Assembly: GCF_000286075.1 (NCBI RefSeq)
Contig: NZ_AJTZ01000005.1
Span: 1,178,001-1,242,000, forward strand
Length of the DNA: 64,000 nucleotides
Source of the DNA: Streptococcus ratti FA-1 = DSM 20564
GTDB lineage: Bacteria > Bacillota > Bacilli > Lactobacillales > Streptococcaceae
Direction: 5' to 3'
Position numbers and translations under genes: made by a program. Shown in pieces: positions 48,744 to 58,537 of the stretch (its first letter is position 1; each line of letters begins with the position of its first letter). The notes below the pieces were generated by a model. That model was not told where the DNA came from. It saw nothing but the letters and a program-made list of their open reading frames with translations, and did no database searches.

Positions 48744-49140
48744 TGCGCTTTTCTCCTGCTCACATATAAGGTCAGTTTATTTTTTATACTCTTTATTGTA
48801 GCATAAAAACAAAACATCTTTTAATCTTAGGAAAAAAGAAATTACAACTTCAGTTTACAAATCATATCAATTTATGAAGCGCCCTTACGCTAATGATAAG
48901 TTTTGGCATTCTTTCACTTGATTTATGAACTTAGTATCTCACCGCCAAATGCTAAAATGGCCTGCTCCTTTTTCTTTCCATTATTCTTGAAAAAGGACGC
49001 TATCGGCTCGCCGTTAGTTGGTACAGCTACAAAAAGGCCTCAACCAAGCACCCACTGTATCTTCCCCGTAGACTTCTAAACCTTTTATCCAGCAAGCTCG
49101 TTTGGGAAATTCCCCAAACCTCACAGGATACCGAAAAAAA
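48744..49140. other. Non-coding gap with possible degraded coding sequence
   Basis: No intact gene in 397 bases. On the minus strand about 49029-48924 one frame reads VAVPTNGEPIASFFKNNG, then KKKEQAILAFGGEILSS and a stop, which looks like the end of a protein, but I recognise no family and the upstream part has stops in this frame. Confidence 0.5.
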
Positions 49141-49485
49141 TTATTTTTCGTTAAAATCTTTGATACTGCTCTCCTCAGGATACCGTTGAGTCAGCACTAG
49201 GTATTTATCTCTGCCGTCTTCAAGATTTAGACTTCTCTCAGTAGACTCTTTTACTCCTTTTGAATTAACAAGCAAATCAACACCTTCAGCTGGGACATCA
49301 ACTGTTATTGTATTGCTTTGTTCCCAGTCAATTTTACAATAAATGTCGTGCATGCCTTCTGATACCTGAAATTCTAATTTCTGTCCTCGCTTAATTTTTC
49401 CGACGCATTCGCCATCAATGAAAACTTTAAATTTCCGAAACATATTGGCACCTTTTGTGCCTCTTTCTAATTTGATTGTAGCCAT
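49141..49485 (-). CDS. Hypothetical protein, possible beta-sandwich domain
   Basis: A 114-residue protein with no signal peptide or membrane segment. Residues 15-70 (FRKFKVFIDGECVGKIKRGQKLEFQVSEG, then HDIYC) look like a small beta-sandwich of the PEGA-like kind; the tail is charged. No firm family. AAAGGA precedes the ATG. It lies 17 bases after rnmV on the same strand, so it is likely an added member of that operon. Confidence 0.65.
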   Translation of the reverse strand: MATIKLERGTKGANMFRKFKVFIDGECVGKIKRGQKLEFQVSEGMHDIYCKIDWEQSNTITVDVPAEGVDLLVNSKGVKESTERSLNLEDGRDKYLVLTQRYPEESSIKDFNEK

Positions 49486-49502
49486 CTTCTTTCCTCCAAC
49501 TT

Positions 49503-50075
49503 TTAACTTTCTTGATAATCTGCCATCACTTCCTCAACCTCCGCCAGACTAATCCCAAACAGTTCCAAGCGTTTGAGGAGCTGCTTGCCGTTGGTATAGC
49601 CAATCCGCAGTTTCTCACCTAGATATTCACGGCGCCTGCGGCTGTCAGAGCCCATGAGGAGACCCAGCCGCACGAGGTCTGATTTGGTGATGTCAAAATG
49701 ATTGTCGTCGTCATAGGAGCCTAGCACACCAGACAAGGCTTTTTGTAAATCATCAAAGGATGCGTGCTCAACGCCCAGAGAGCGACCTTTCGTTTTAGAC
49801 TTGGGTACTGCTTCGTCACGATTGAGAAAGGCGTGCTTAGCGGTCGGCACTGCTTCCATAATCATTTTGCGGATACGTTCGCCATTGTAGTCTGGGTCAG
49901 TAAAGACGATGGCTCCGCGCAGGTCATTGAGCTTTTCAATCCGTTCTAAATCCTCAGCCGTGATGGCAGAGCCGCGAGTTTCGTAAGTATCAACATCATA
50001 GAAACGACGGAGATTGGCAGTGTCATCCTTGCCTTCAACGACAAGGACTTCTTGTATTTTAATTTTATCTTTCAT
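49503..50075 (-). CDS. rnmV: Ribonuclease M5
   Basis: A 190-residue Toprim nuclease: VLVVEGKDDTANLRRF at the start and VFTDPDYNGERIRK carry the acidic metal-binding residues. It matures 5S rRNA precursors with protein L18. Follows tatD with a structured 171-base gap instead of the usual close spacing. Confidence 0.95.
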   Translation of the reverse strand: MKDKIKIQEVLVVEGKDDTANLRRFYDVDTYETRGSAITAEDLERIEKLNDLRGAIVFTDPDYNGERIRKMIMEAVPTAKHAFLNRDEAVPKSKTKGRSLGVEHASFDDLQKALSGVLGSYDDDNHFDITKSDLVRLGLLMGSDSRRRREYLGEKLRIGYTNGKQLLKRLELFGISLAEVEEVMADYQES

Positions 50076-50089
50076 AATTTTCTTTTTGT

Positions 50090-50223
50090 GAACAGCTTCT
50101 TAAGTGGTTGGGGCGGCAGCAGCCAGCAAAGCTATCTCATGCCTAACTGGTGAGTCTAAGGTCTTACCAGTTCCCCAGACTAATAGCAATGCTATTGGTC
50201 TTAAAAGCACGGCGCAGCTGTTC
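50090..50223. repeat. Multi-stem structure between tatD and rnmV
   Basis: Outer arms GAACAGCT (50090-50097) and AGCTGTTC (50216-50223) pair perfectly. Inside are GGGG/CCCC, AACTGGT with ACCAGTT around a 14-base loop, and AGACTAATAGC with GCTATTGGTCT. The result is a closed multibranched fold inside an operon. No coding potential seen. Confidence 0.5.
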
Positions 50224-50246
50224 GGAATTGGCTCACTTCGTTCGCC

Positions 50247-51020
50247 TTAATCTTCCAACCTAAATAGTTTCATAGCATTGTCGTAGGTTGCTGCTGCAAC
50301 TTCCTCCACAGTCAGGCCGCGCAGTTCTGCAATTTTATCTACAACATAGCGGGTATAGGCAGTACGATTTTCACGGCCGCGCTTGGGAACCGGTGCCAGA
50401 TAGGGCGCATCCGTTTCCACCAGGATTTTATCTAAAGGCAAAACTGTAGCTGCCTCTTGAACATCCAAAGCCTTCTTGAAAGTGACCACACCAGAAAATG
50501 AAATGGTCATGCCTAAATCAACAAAGCGCTCTGCCATTTCCAAAGAGCCCGAATAAGAATGCATAATGCCGCCGCGAGAGCCAAGGCCAGTTTCCTTGAT
50601 GACTTGGTAGGTGTCCTCAAGGGCGTCGCGGGTATGGACGACAAAGGGCAAATCATAATCCTTGGACAGCTGAATCTGACGCTTAAAAACCTCAATTTGC
50701 ACCTCTTTTGGGTCTTCCATCCAGTGGTAATCAAGCCCAATCTCGCCTAAAGCAATGACTTTGGAGTCATGCAGGTGCGAGACAATCAAATCTTCTGCCT
50801 CTTGGGTATAAGAACCTGCCTCTGTCGGATGCCAGCCAATAGTGGCATAAATCTCTGGGTAGAGCTCCGTCAATTCGAGGGCACGCTTGATGGTTGATGC
50901 GTCAAAGCCAACGACGTTGTGGCGGGTTACGCCAAGCTCCTTGGCAAGTGCCAGCTCCTCGTCTTCACGTCCGGCAAAATTCTCAATGTTTAAATGTGTA
51001 TGTGTATCAAAGATATTCAT
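50247..51020 (-). CDS. tatD: TatD-family DNase
   Basis: A 257-residue metal-dependent hydrolase: DTHTHLNIENF (first two histidines), LGEIGLDYHWM, VVHTRDA, MHSYSG and ETDAPYLAP. Proposed 3'-5' DNase or RNA exonuclease activity; exact role unsettled. A TATAAT box (51032-51027 on the minus strand) ends seven bases before the ATG, so the message could begin at the start codon. It precedes rnmV. Confidence 0.92.
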   Translation of the reverse strand: MNIFDTHTHLNIENFAGREDEELALAKELGVTRHNVVGFDASTIKRALELTELYPEIYATIGWHPTEAGSYTQEAEDLIVSHLHDSKVIALGEIGLDYHWMEDPKEVQIEVFKRQIQLSKDYDLPFVVHTRDALEDTYQVIKETGLGSRGGIMHSYSGSLEMAERFVDLGMTISFSGVVTFKKALDVQEAATVLPLDKILVETDAPYLAPVPKRGRENRTAYTRYVVDKIAELRGLTVEEVAAATYDNAMKLFRLED

Positions 51021-51033
51021 GCCTTCATTATAT

Positions 51034-51063
51034 CAAAAAAGCCCAAGGAAAACACCTTGGGTT
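51034..51063 (-). terminator. Terminator upstream of tatD (end of the esterase transcript)
   Basis: CCCAAGG pairs with CCTTGGG around AAAACA. On the minus strand it is followed by six T and then directly by the tatD -10 box. Confidence 0.75.
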
Positions 51064-51215
51064 TTGAGAAGTTTCTTTGATAAAACAGCTTAACAGCATT
51101 TTTTTGCCATGTGTACAGGGTCTGTGAAAAATAGAAATCACTGAGCAACAGTGCCCTTTACCCAATGCACAGCAACTCTATCTCAGCCTGATAAAACTGC
51201 TCCCCTGCCAATCTT

Positions 51216-52610
51216 TTAACGATTTCCCTTGCTTTGGGCATTCAGCCAGTCAAAAATATTGCTGTACTCTCTGCCATCAACTGTAGCCTTGCTGGCACCT
51301 CCCTGGGTTGGGTTGGTTGCAACCAGGCCGTTTAGGCCATCCATTGAACCAATATTAGCGGTACTTTGAACCCCATTTACCTGGTCGTTGAAAAAGTAAA
51401 CCCAAGACCAGTGGCCGTTGTAAGTCATATTAGGCATTTCAGTTCCTACAACACTCTCATAATAGGAAATCCACTTATTGTCAGCTTTCGCATCAATCAA
51501 AGCTTTGTAGAAAGGCAGAGCGCTCTCTGAAGGCGCTAAAGTCGTGTCTGTTGCTGCATGAATCAGCCACATGGGCTGGTCTTTCAGAGCCTTGAGTGTC
51601 CGGTCATCCAGACTGTAGCTGGTTTTACCATTTTCATTGTTGGTTTGATAAGAATAAGGGGCTGCAATTGGAACAAGAGCCGCAAAATAATCGGGATATT
51701 TAATCCCCATACCTAAGGTCATGCCGCCGCCATTGGAAGCTCCGGCAAGGTAGATGCGGTCTGCATCAACATCGGGATGATTGGCGACATAAGATTTTAT
51801 GGTTTCCATCAAAGCATCAGAATACTGATCAACTGACCAAGGAGTAGGTGCCTGAACAGCCAAAACATAGGCTCCGCTCTGCGCTCCTGTACCCGTCGAA
51901 GTGAAATGGTTCTGAATGCCGTCTTTTGTTAGATTGACAACTTCGCTTGATAAAAGAGGCAGATTGATATCTGTGCCAGCTTCACCAACTCCATGCAGCC
52001 AAACAATCAGAGGATTTTTTTCTCCGCCGGCTGCCGACTGAGGTGTATAAGCGGCATACTGCATGCTGTTGGTCCCGCGTTCTGAAAACCGTTCTGCTGA
52101 CGGAGTGACTCGATTATTAATGGCTTCTTGTTCTGAATCAATAGTCTGCATACGGCGGCTTCCTGATGAAGCTGCTTTAAGACCTGACACTTTTACCATA
52201 TAGCTGCCCACCCAAGCATTTCTGTAAGTATCTAAATTGAACGTAAAGGGCGAAGCGCTTTGAGATGGATCATCGGCATTGTAAGTCACTTCCAGTTCCA
52301 AAGTTACATACCTGCTTCTGGCACCCCTTCGCAGGGCATTCCCTCGTTCATCGGAAAGATAGCTTGCTTTTACCTGCCTGCTAATTCCAGCTGTTGTGAC
52401 TGATGTCTGGGAATCCGCAGCAACTCCGCTTAAATTTTGATTGGTTTCAAGGACAATTTTTGAAACCCCCGGACCAAATTCATAGCTGTCAATGACAAGA
52501 TTGGTCTTTGAAACGGCAAGGCTATCGCCAAAGGCCTTAACCTTGAAGCTTCCTGTAAAGACAAGCATTCCCAAGGCTAAAAACAGCAGCCCCTTTATCC
52601 ATTTACGCAT
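51216..52610 (-). CDS. Secreted alpha/beta-hydrolase esterase (PHB depolymerase-like)
   Basis: A 464-residue exported protein. The signal peptide is residues 1-26 (ending VKA). An Ig-like N-terminal domain follows (about 30-160, similar to the N-terminal domain of bacterial esterases), then an alpha/beta hydrolase. The latter has the oxyanion loop IVWLHGVGEAGTD, the serine nucleophile in LAGASNGGGM, the region HAATDTTLAP holding a likely Asp, and the NGHWSW histidine. It may release phenolic or short acyl esters; substrate unknown. Single gene with no operon partners; an accessory function is likely. Confidence 0.8.
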   Translation of the reverse strand: MRKWIKGLLFLALGMLVFTGSFKVKAFGDSLAVSKTNLVIDSYEFGPGVSKIVLETNQNLSGVAADSQTSVTTAGISRQVKASYLSDERGNALRRGARSRYVTLELEVTYNADDPSQSASPFTFNLDTYRNAWVGSYMVKVSGLKAASSGSRRMQTIDSEQEAINNRVTPSAERFSERGTNSMQYAAYTPQSAAGGEKNPLIVWLHGVGEAGTDINLPLLSSEVVNLTKDGIQNHFTSTGTGAQSGAYVLAVQAPTPWSVDQYSDALMETIKSYVANHPDVDADRIYLAGASNGGGMTLGMGIKYPDYFAALVPIAAPYSYQTNNENGKTSYSLDDRTLKALKDQPMWLIHAATDTTLAPSESALPFYKALIDAKADNKWISYYESVVGTEMPNMTYNGHWSWVYFFNDQVNGVQSTANIGSMDGLNGLVATNPTQGGASKATVDGREYSNIFDWLNAQSKGNR

Positions 52611-52843
52611 ATTAACAACTCCTTTTCTTTTTCTTAAAATCTCCCATAACAGCTTGGATTGAGCCTGTTGTCATGAGTTGTTTTCCACTTTATAATTTTC
52701 TTAAAAAGCTGTCAATAGCCTTAACATAATCTTAACTTGGATTTACACAATGTAACTCTTTTCATATATAAATACAATAAAAAGGTGATCTTTCCTGTAC
52801 CATTACAGCTTCTAGCAAGCAGCCTCATTTATCATATCCTTTC
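52611..52843. other. Upstream region of the esterase gene
   Basis: About 230 AT-rich bases. A strong AAAGGAG-type ribosome site precedes the esterase ATG. No convincing consensus promoter or gene was identified. Confidence 0.4.
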
Positions 52844-52845
52844 AA

Positions 52846-52896
52846 AAAAATCCTGCTGTTTTCAGAAAAATAGCTTCTAAAAACAGCAGGATTTTT
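52846..52896 (-). terminator. Strong terminator of the ntp operon
   Basis: AAAAATCCTGCTGTTTT (52846-52862) is the exact complement of 52880-52896, a 17-bp stem, with seven T on the minus strand. It works for transcripts from ntpD and can also act in the other direction. Confidence 0.88.
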
Positions 52897-52928
52897 AATA
52901 ATCTCAACTTGAAGATAAAATCTTTTCT

Positions 52929-53065
52929 GAGACTTTCCTAGGGTGACACGGACGGCAGCGACTTCTTTTGGAATTCCATGCCTAAGATTTGAGCCTAAGG
53001 TCTCAAATCTTCCGAGTGCCTGACACTCCGGTGCTTCAGACACTTTTATCACGGCGGAAAGTCTC
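52929..53065. repeat. Large closed multi-stem element after the ntp operon
   Basis: GAGACTTTCC (52929-52938) pairs exactly with GGAAAGTCTC (53056-53065). Inside, AAGATTTGAG (52984-52993) pairs with CTCAAATCTT (53002-53011). GTGCCTGA (53016-53023) pairs with TCAGACAC (53036-53043) around a nested CACTCCGGTG tip. GGAATTCC and GGTGACAC are further small palindromes. Inferred to be a structured RNA or mobile non-coding element; the 75-codon frame across it is probably chance. Confidence 0.55.
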
Positions 53066-53157
53066 GATTAGCACTCATAAATTAATTTGAATAGAAAATC
53101 GCAGAGCTTCAAAAATTTAGTTATATTAAAACTGCGTTTGTCTGCACTCTGAAATTT

Positions 53158-53787
53158 TTAATAATCTTTGACCTTCATAATCCGAACGAGATTGGCCCGT
53201 TCAGCTTCTTCCAGCTTGAGTTCAATATAGTGGATGGTTTCTTCTAACTGCGGAATCGTTGAGTGTTCCAGACCGTTAACGCGGCGTCTGGTTTTTTCAA
53301 TTTCATCTGCCATCAGTTGACAGGACTTTTCAACTTCTGCCAAACGCAGCAGCTTTTCTACCAAACCATCCATTTTCTGAATAGTAGCGTCCATTTCGCT
53401 GTTGGAAGCCAGGTAGCTGTAGACGACATCTCCTTCATCACTGCCGTAAGGATTGTCAATCTGACTGTACATTTTGGGAACAGTCACGCTCATAATATTT
53501 TCTTTTTCGATGAACAATTGAACCTGCTTGGTCGGAACCGCAAAAATTTCCTCCACCATCAGGTCATTCTCAAGAGATTTTGCCACAACGAAGTCCTGCA
53601 TATTGCTGACCAAGGCAGTTTCTACTTCCTGCCTGATCCGATTGTTCTCGCGAATCAAATCCACAAACCGACGCATGAGCTCATCGCGCTTATCTTTAAG
53701 CAGTTTGTGACCGCGGGTAGCGGTTTTCAGGCGCTCCTTAAGATTGCTTAATTCCATTCGTGTCGGTTTGACATTCAGCCGTGCCAT
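53158..53787 (-). CDS. ntpD: V/A-type ATPase subunit D
   Basis: A 209-residue, mostly helical protein ([20 protein letters not shown] start, long coiled-coil helices at both ends). It is the central rotor shaft of the V1 part, linking the A3B3 head to subunit C and the membrane ring. Last gene of the ntp operon; 46 bases after ntpB with a GGAGG ribosome site. Confidence 0.93.
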   Translation of the reverse strand: MARLNVKPTRMELSNLKERLKTATRGHKLLKDKRDELMRRFVDLIRENNRIRQEVETALVSNMQDFVVAKSLENDLMVEEIFAVPTKQVQLFIEKENIMSVTVPKMYSQIDNPYGSDEGDVVYSYLASNSEMDATIQKMDGLVEKLLRLAEVEKSCQLMADEIEKTRRRVNGLEHSTIPQLEETIHYIELKLEEAERANLVRIMKVKDY

Positions 53788-53833
53788 CGATTATCACCTC
53801 CCTTGAGCCTCTAAGGATAGACGCTCTTTTGAG

Positions 53834-55231
53834 CTAATCGGCTGTATTTCCTTGAGTTTTTGGCAAGTATTGATCCAGCATATCATCCTTGATCCGCTTG
53901 AGTTCAGTCCGCGGCAGAATAGATAACAGCTCCCAGCCCAGATTAAGGCTCTCTTCAATACTGCGGTTGGTATAAAAGCCTTGATTAATATACTCTTCTT
54001 CAAAGAGATTGGTAAATTTCACATACAATTTATCCGTTTCAGACAAGGCAGACTCTCCCAGCACTACTGCCAGTTCCTTGGCCTGCTTGCCTTGGGCATA
54101 GGCTGCAAAGAGCTGGTTCATGGTCGCTGAATGATCCCCGCGCGTCTTGCCTTCGCCGGCTCCCTTGTCTTTTAACCGGGACAGGGACGGCAAGACATTA
54201 ATCGGCGGGCGGTAGCCGCTGTTATAAAGCTCGTGTGACAAAATAATCTGACCTTCGGTGATATAACCGGTCAAATCTGGAATTGGATGGGTAATGTCAT
54301 CCTCAGGCATGGTCAGAATCGGAATCTGAGTAACAGACCCCTTCTTGCCAATCAAACGGCCAGCACGCTCATAAAGCGTTGAGAGATTGGTATAGAGATA
54401 ACCTGGATAGCCGCGGCGCCCCGGAACTTCGCGCCTAGCAGCAGAGACTTCACGCAGGGCTTCACAGTAATTAGTCATATCTGTCATGATAACCAGCACG
54501 TGCATGTCCTTTTCGTAGGCAAGATATTCGGCTGTCGTCAGGGCGATACGCGGTGTGGCAATACGTTCGATGGCAGGGTCATTAGCCAGATTGATAAAGA
54601 GCACCGAACGGTCAATGGCACCTGTCTGCCGCAGGTCATTCATGAAAAACTCTGCCTCTTCAAAGGTAATTCCCATGGCTGCAAAGACAACGGCAAAGTT
54701 TTCATCTGAATTTAAGACTGTTGCCTGACGGGCAATTTGAGCGGCCAATTCATTGTGGGGCAGACCAGAGCCTGAAAATACAGGCAGCTTTTGCCCGCGG
54801 ACAAGGGTATTGAGGTGATCAATAGCTGAAATCCCCGTCTGAATAAATTCGTCAGGATAGTCGCGGGCGACTGGATTGATAGCCTGTCCGTCAATATCCA
54901 AGTACTTTTCAGGAATGAGCTCTGGTCCGCCATCAATGGGTTTTCCCATACCGTTAAAAATCCGGCCAACCATATCTTCTGACACCGGCAATTCTAGCGG
55001 ATGACCTGTAAAGCGAACCTTGGCTTTTTCGAGGTTGATACCAGATGAGCCTTCAAAGAGCTGTACCATTGCCTTATCTTCCTGAACTTCCAAGACCTGT
55101 CCCTGACGAATTTCTCCGCCATGAAGCTTGATTTCAACCAGCTCATTGTACTGGACACCTTCCACTTGATCCACAATCATCAAAGGGCCGACAACTTCGC
55201 TGACTGTACGATATTCTTTAAGAACACTCAT
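53834..55231 (-). CDS. ntpB: V/A-type ATPase subunit B
   Basis: A 465-residue non-catalytic subunit of the V1 hexamer: [20 protein letters not shown] start, [19 protein letters not shown] (altered P-loop, as usual in B subunits), [13 protein letters not shown]. It alternates with subunit A in the head. Its start overlaps the end of ntpA closely (one base between), so translation is coupled. Confidence 0.95.
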   Translation of the reverse strand: MSVLKEYRTVSEVVGPLMIVDQVEGVQYNELVEIKLHGGEIRQGQVLEVQEDKAMVQLFEGSSGINLEKAKVRFTGHPLELPVSEDMVGRIFNGMGKPIDGGPELIPEKYLDIDGQAINPVARDYPDEFIQTGISAIDHLNTLVRGQKLPVFSGSGLPHNELAAQIARQATVLNSDENFAVVFAAMGITFEEAEFFMNDLRQTGAIDRSVLFINLANDPAIERIATPRIALTTAEYLAYEKDMHVLVIMTDMTNYCEALREVSAARREVPGRRGYPGYLYTNLSTLYERAGRLIGKKGSVTQIPILTMPEDDITHPIPDLTGYITEGQIILSHELYNSGYRPPINVLPSLSRLKDKGAGEGKTRGDHSATMNQLFAAYAQGKQAKELAVVLGESALSETDKLYVKFTNLFEEEYINQGFYTNRSIEESLNLGWELLSILPRTELKRIKDDMLDQYLPKTQGNTAD

Positions 55232-55232
55232 G

Positions 55233-57008
55233 CTAGATACCTCCCTTTACCAGCACTTGATGGATGCTGTCACAAACATCAGCGGCAAGCGCCTGAATCT
55301 TTTCTATTTGCTCTTCTGAAATATATTTGCTGCGGGCAATACGGTTGCGAATATCAGCTGTTCCGTCCATAATTTCAGTGTAATAGGCGCCCAGTTCCAA
55401 AGCCTTACCGGCTTCGTCTGCGAAGGTTAAAATATTAGTTAGCATGGCTTCTTGTTTAGGGAAAGATGTAAAGGTATCAACCGGATCAAAGGCATTTTGC
55501 TGCAGATAATCCTCACGAATCTGCCGGGCGATAGCCATGGTTAAACGATCCTGATCTGACAGCGAATCAATACCGACCAGACGGACGATTTCTTCCAGAC
55601 TTGACTCTCTTTGCAGGATATTCATGGCACGTGTCACCTTAGCCGCCCAGCGAGTATTCTGCACCTTATCAATATACTTACCCACATCATCCTTATAAAG
55701 CGAGTAAGAGCTCAGCCAGTTGATAGCAGGAAAATGCCGGCGCTGAGCAAGCGGCGCATCAAGTCCCCAGAAAACCTTGACAATACGCAGGGTATTTTGA
55801 GTGACCGGCTCTGAAATATCACCGCCGGGAGGCGATACGGCACCGATAGCTGTAATGGTTCCTTCGCGGCCTTCGCTTCCAAGTACACGCGCACGGCCGG
55901 CACGTTCATAGTACTGGGCAATGCGGCTGCCCAGGTAAGCCGGATAGCCTTCATCCCCCGGCATTTCTTCCAAGCGGCCGGACATTTCCCGCAGAGCTTC
56001 CGCCCAACGAGACGTCGAGTCGGCCATGATGGCAACAGAATAGCCCATGTCACGGAAATATTCAGCAATGGTAATACCGGTATAAATAGAGGCTTCACGC
56101 GCAGCCACAGGCATGTTGGACGTATTGGCAATCAAAACGGTCCGTTCCATAATGGACTGGCCGGTATTAGGGTCAATCAATTCCGGAAATTCATTCAGGA
56201 CATCGGTCATTTCGTTTCCGCGTTCACCACAGCCAACATAGATAACGATGTCAACATTGGCAAATTTGGCAACCTGGTGCTGAACAACCGTTTTCCCAGC
56301 TCCAAAGGGGCCTGGAACAGCAGCAGCTCCGCCTTTGGTTACAGGAAAGAAGGTATCAATAACACGCTGTCCCGTCACAAGAGGCTCAGCAGGAATCAGT
56401 TTTTGAGCGACCGGGCGGCTCTTACGAACCGGCCATTTTTGCATAAGTGTTCCCTTAAAAACAGAACCGTCAGCCTGTTCAATTTCATAAACAACATCAT
56501 CAACTGTAAAATCACCTGCTGAGATAGCGATGAGTTTCCCAGACACCTTGTTGGGCACCAAAATACGATGTTCTACAACCAAGGTTTCTTGGACCACTCC
56601 TAAAATGTCTCCGGAAACGACTTGACTGCCGACTTCAAGACTTGGCTTGAAGGTCCATTTCAGCTCACGGTTAAGACTTGGAATAGTGACACCGCGGATA
56701 AGAAAATCACTGTCTGTAGCCGTTTTAAAACGATCCAGCGGCCGCTGAATGCCATCGAACATTTGCGAAATCAAGCCCGGTCCCAATTCTACTGACAAGG
56801 GGCTTCCAGTTGTGACAACAGGCTCACCCGGTCCAATACCAGATGTTTCTTCATAAACTTGGATGGAAGCCTGATCGTGACGCATTTCAATGATTTCACC
56901 GATCAAGCCTAAATGGCCAACCCGGCAGATATCCTGAATATTGGCCTCCTGCATGCCAGAAGCCACAACTAAGGGACCTGACACTTTTATAATTTTTCCT
57001 TGGCTCAA
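55233..57008 (-). CDS. ntpA: V/A-type ATPase catalytic subunit A
   Basis: A 591-residue catalytic subunit with the P-loop [13 protein letters not shown] (near 235), [37 protein letters not shown] and [12 protein letters not shown]. It hydrolyses or makes ATP coupled to ion flow. The start is TTG at 57008, supported by AGGAGG at the right distance. A gap of 191 bases separates it from the previous gene, wider than elsewhere in the operon. Confidence 0.95.
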   Translation of the reverse strand: MSQGKIIKVSGPLVVASGMQEANIQDICRVGHLGLIGEIIEMRHDQASIQVYEETSGIGPGEPVVTTGSPLSVELGPGLISQMFDGIQRPLDRFKTATDSDFLIRGVTIPSLNRELKWTFKPSLEVGSQVVSGDILGVVQETLVVEHRILVPNKVSGKLIAISAGDFTVDDVVYEIEQADGSVFKGTLMQKWPVRKSRPVAQKLIPAEPLVTGQRVIDTFFPVTKGGAAAVPGPFGAGKTVVQHQVAKFANVDIVIYVGCGERGNEMTDVLNEFPELIDPNTGQSIMERTVLIANTSNMPVAAREASIYTGITIAEYFRDMGYSVAIMADSTSRWAEALREMSGRLEEMPGDEGYPAYLGSRIAQYYERAGRARVLGSEGREGTITAIGAVSPPGGDISEPVTQNTLRIVKVFWGLDAPLAQRRHFPAINWLSSYSLYKDDVGKYIDKVQNTRWAAKVTRAMNILQRESSLEEIVRLVGIDSLSDQDRLTMAIARQIREDYLQQNAFDPVDTFTSFPKQEAMLTNILTFADEAGKALELGAYYTEIMDGTADIRNRIARSKYISEEQIEKIQALAADVCDSIHQVLVKGGI

Positions 57009-57199
57009 GATATTTCCTCCTGAATTAAGATACAGCAGTAAGTCACAAAATGATTATTTGCAACGTCCCTTCCTTAGGAAACTGCTTTCTTTTATAAACG
57101 TTAATTTTTAAATATTATCTCAAAACAACTTTGGCACTTCAGTTTCAAAGACTAACAGAAATTAACACTGCAATCTTTAGCAGCAATCATAAATGAGTG

Positions 57200-57520
57200 T
57201 TAGAGAATATTTTGGCCGACAGCCTTTTCTACATTATCCTGTACCCGCTGCAAACCAAGCCCTATCCTCCCCTTATGTGTGGGAATGAGGATCAGAGCTG
57301 GTGTAAGCTGACTGTCATAGTAGGCAATCGTTTCAGGAATTTCAGCAGCAATATCTTCTGTCAAATAAACAATACCGTAGTCATTTTTAGCCAGCTTTCG
57401 CAGCTGATTAATGGCTTCCTGCGCCTGATTCACAGGAAAGGTCTGAAAACCTATCATACGAAAAGGCAGGATGGCATCACGATTCCCAATCACGCCAATT
57501 TTGTATTTTTTACTGTCCAT
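57200..57520 (-). CDS. V/A-type ATPase subunit F (NtpG/NtpF)
   Basis: A 106-residue protein (MDSKKYKIGVIGNRDAILPFRM start) of the ATP-synthase F subunit family, an alpha/beta fold that binds the shaft subunit D. It overlaps the end of the d/C-subunit gene by 11 bases. Naming differs: NtpG in Enterococcus hirae usage, F in general V-ATPase usage. Confidence 0.88.
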   Translation of the reverse strand: MDSKKYKIGVIGNRDAILPFRMIGFQTFPVNQAQEAINQLRKLAKNDYGIVYLTEDIAAEIPETIAYYDSQLTPALILIPTHKGRIGLGLQRVQDNVEKAVGQNIL

Positions 57521-58526
57521 AAATCGGTCTCATCCTTTCTTTAACCAGCTCCAGCGGCAGCTGGTTGCTGATTGCTGATAAAAGCAGGCGCAAATTTTTA
57601 ACCTCAAATTCCCGGCAGAGCAAATAACGCGCTAAGACCAGCGGTCCTTCTGCAGTGTATTTAGCCGGATCCAGCAGCTGAAACTGCACGAGGTCATAAA
57701 GATACTCTAAATCAACTGCTGATATGCTTCCTTGGCGCATCTTTTCTTCAAAGCTGGCAAAAGCTGTGTTGAAGCTGTCAGGATTGATTTGATTAAACCA
57801 TGAGATCAAGTCTCCAGTCTGCACCAGTTCAATAAAGTCCTTGGCTGGCAGGCTGCCTTCATCAGAAAGCAGCTGCATCATAAAACTCTGTGGTTTTTCC
57901 TGAGAGAGCGCCCGCTGAACGGTGATAACATTGTAAAAATCAATCATCAGACTGATAGCCTGACTGAAGACTTCTGATTCCAGCTCTATCTGATTAGCCA
58001 GATGCTTTAAGTGTTTGAAATAAGCTAAGTCGGTCCCGATTTCCAAGACTCGGATATCCTTATAATCCTCATATTCCGCCCATATCATAGCTAGCTCATC
58101 AACCATAAATTCTGGGAAATTGTCCGAGCTAAAGGTTGAAATCAAGTGCTCCAAAGCTTCCAAAGATTCAGAACCGATGGGAATTAAAAGGTGCTTTAAC
58201 TCCTGTTTAGTGGCTCTAGCTTTAAAGAAGACCTTAATATTGTGGTAGACATAGCGCAGAGCAAACAGGCTGACAATATCCCGATCCGGCGATTCAACAA
58301 AGGCCCAGGCATATTCCCTAGCAAGTCCTGATGTCAATTGCCGCTCAATTAAATTGAGGTCTTCTAAATCAGCTGCCGACAGGTGATAAGAGCTTGTCTG
58401 CAGCAAAAGCACCAAACTTTCTGGATCAGGAGCCTGCAAAAGCTTTTCAAATTGTTCCGGAGTAATAAGTTCTCGTTCCTTAACACTGATAGTCGTGTTA
58501 ATTTGTGAGAATTGACTTGCATCCAT
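57510..58526 (-). CDS. ntpC: V/A-type ATPase subunit C (d-type, socket)
   Basis: A 338-residue helical protein. Its three-part helical bundle (ALRYVYHNIKVFFKARATK, ...IGTDLAYFKHL, CREFEVKNLRLLLSAI) matches V-ATPase subunit d/C, which joins the shaft to the membrane ring. It begins 11 bases after ntpE and overlaps the next gene. Length is normal. Confidence 0.9.
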   Translation of the reverse strand: MDASQFSQINTTISVKERELITPEQFEKLLQAPDPESLVLLLQTSSYHLSAADLEDLNLIERQLTSGLAREYAWAFVESPDRDIVSLFALRYVYHNIKVFFKARATKQELKHLLIPIGSESLEALEHLISTFSSDNFPEFMVDELAMIWAEYEDYKDIRVLEIGTDLAYFKHLKHLANQIELESEVFSQAISLMIDFYNVITVQRALSQEKPQSFMMQLLSDEGSLPAKDFIELVQTGDLISWFNQINPDSFNTAFASFEEKMRQGSISAVDLEYLYDLVQFQLLDPAKYTAEGPLVLARYLLCREFEVKNLRLLLSAISNQLPLELVKERMRPIYGQ

Positions 58527-58537
58527 CTCAAATCCTC

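Noticed and set aside
52825..53052. 75-codon minus-strand frame across the structured element after ntpD
   Set aside because: It runs through the strong terminator stem and both element hairpins, has no ribosome site and resembles no family; the base pairing explains the sequence better.
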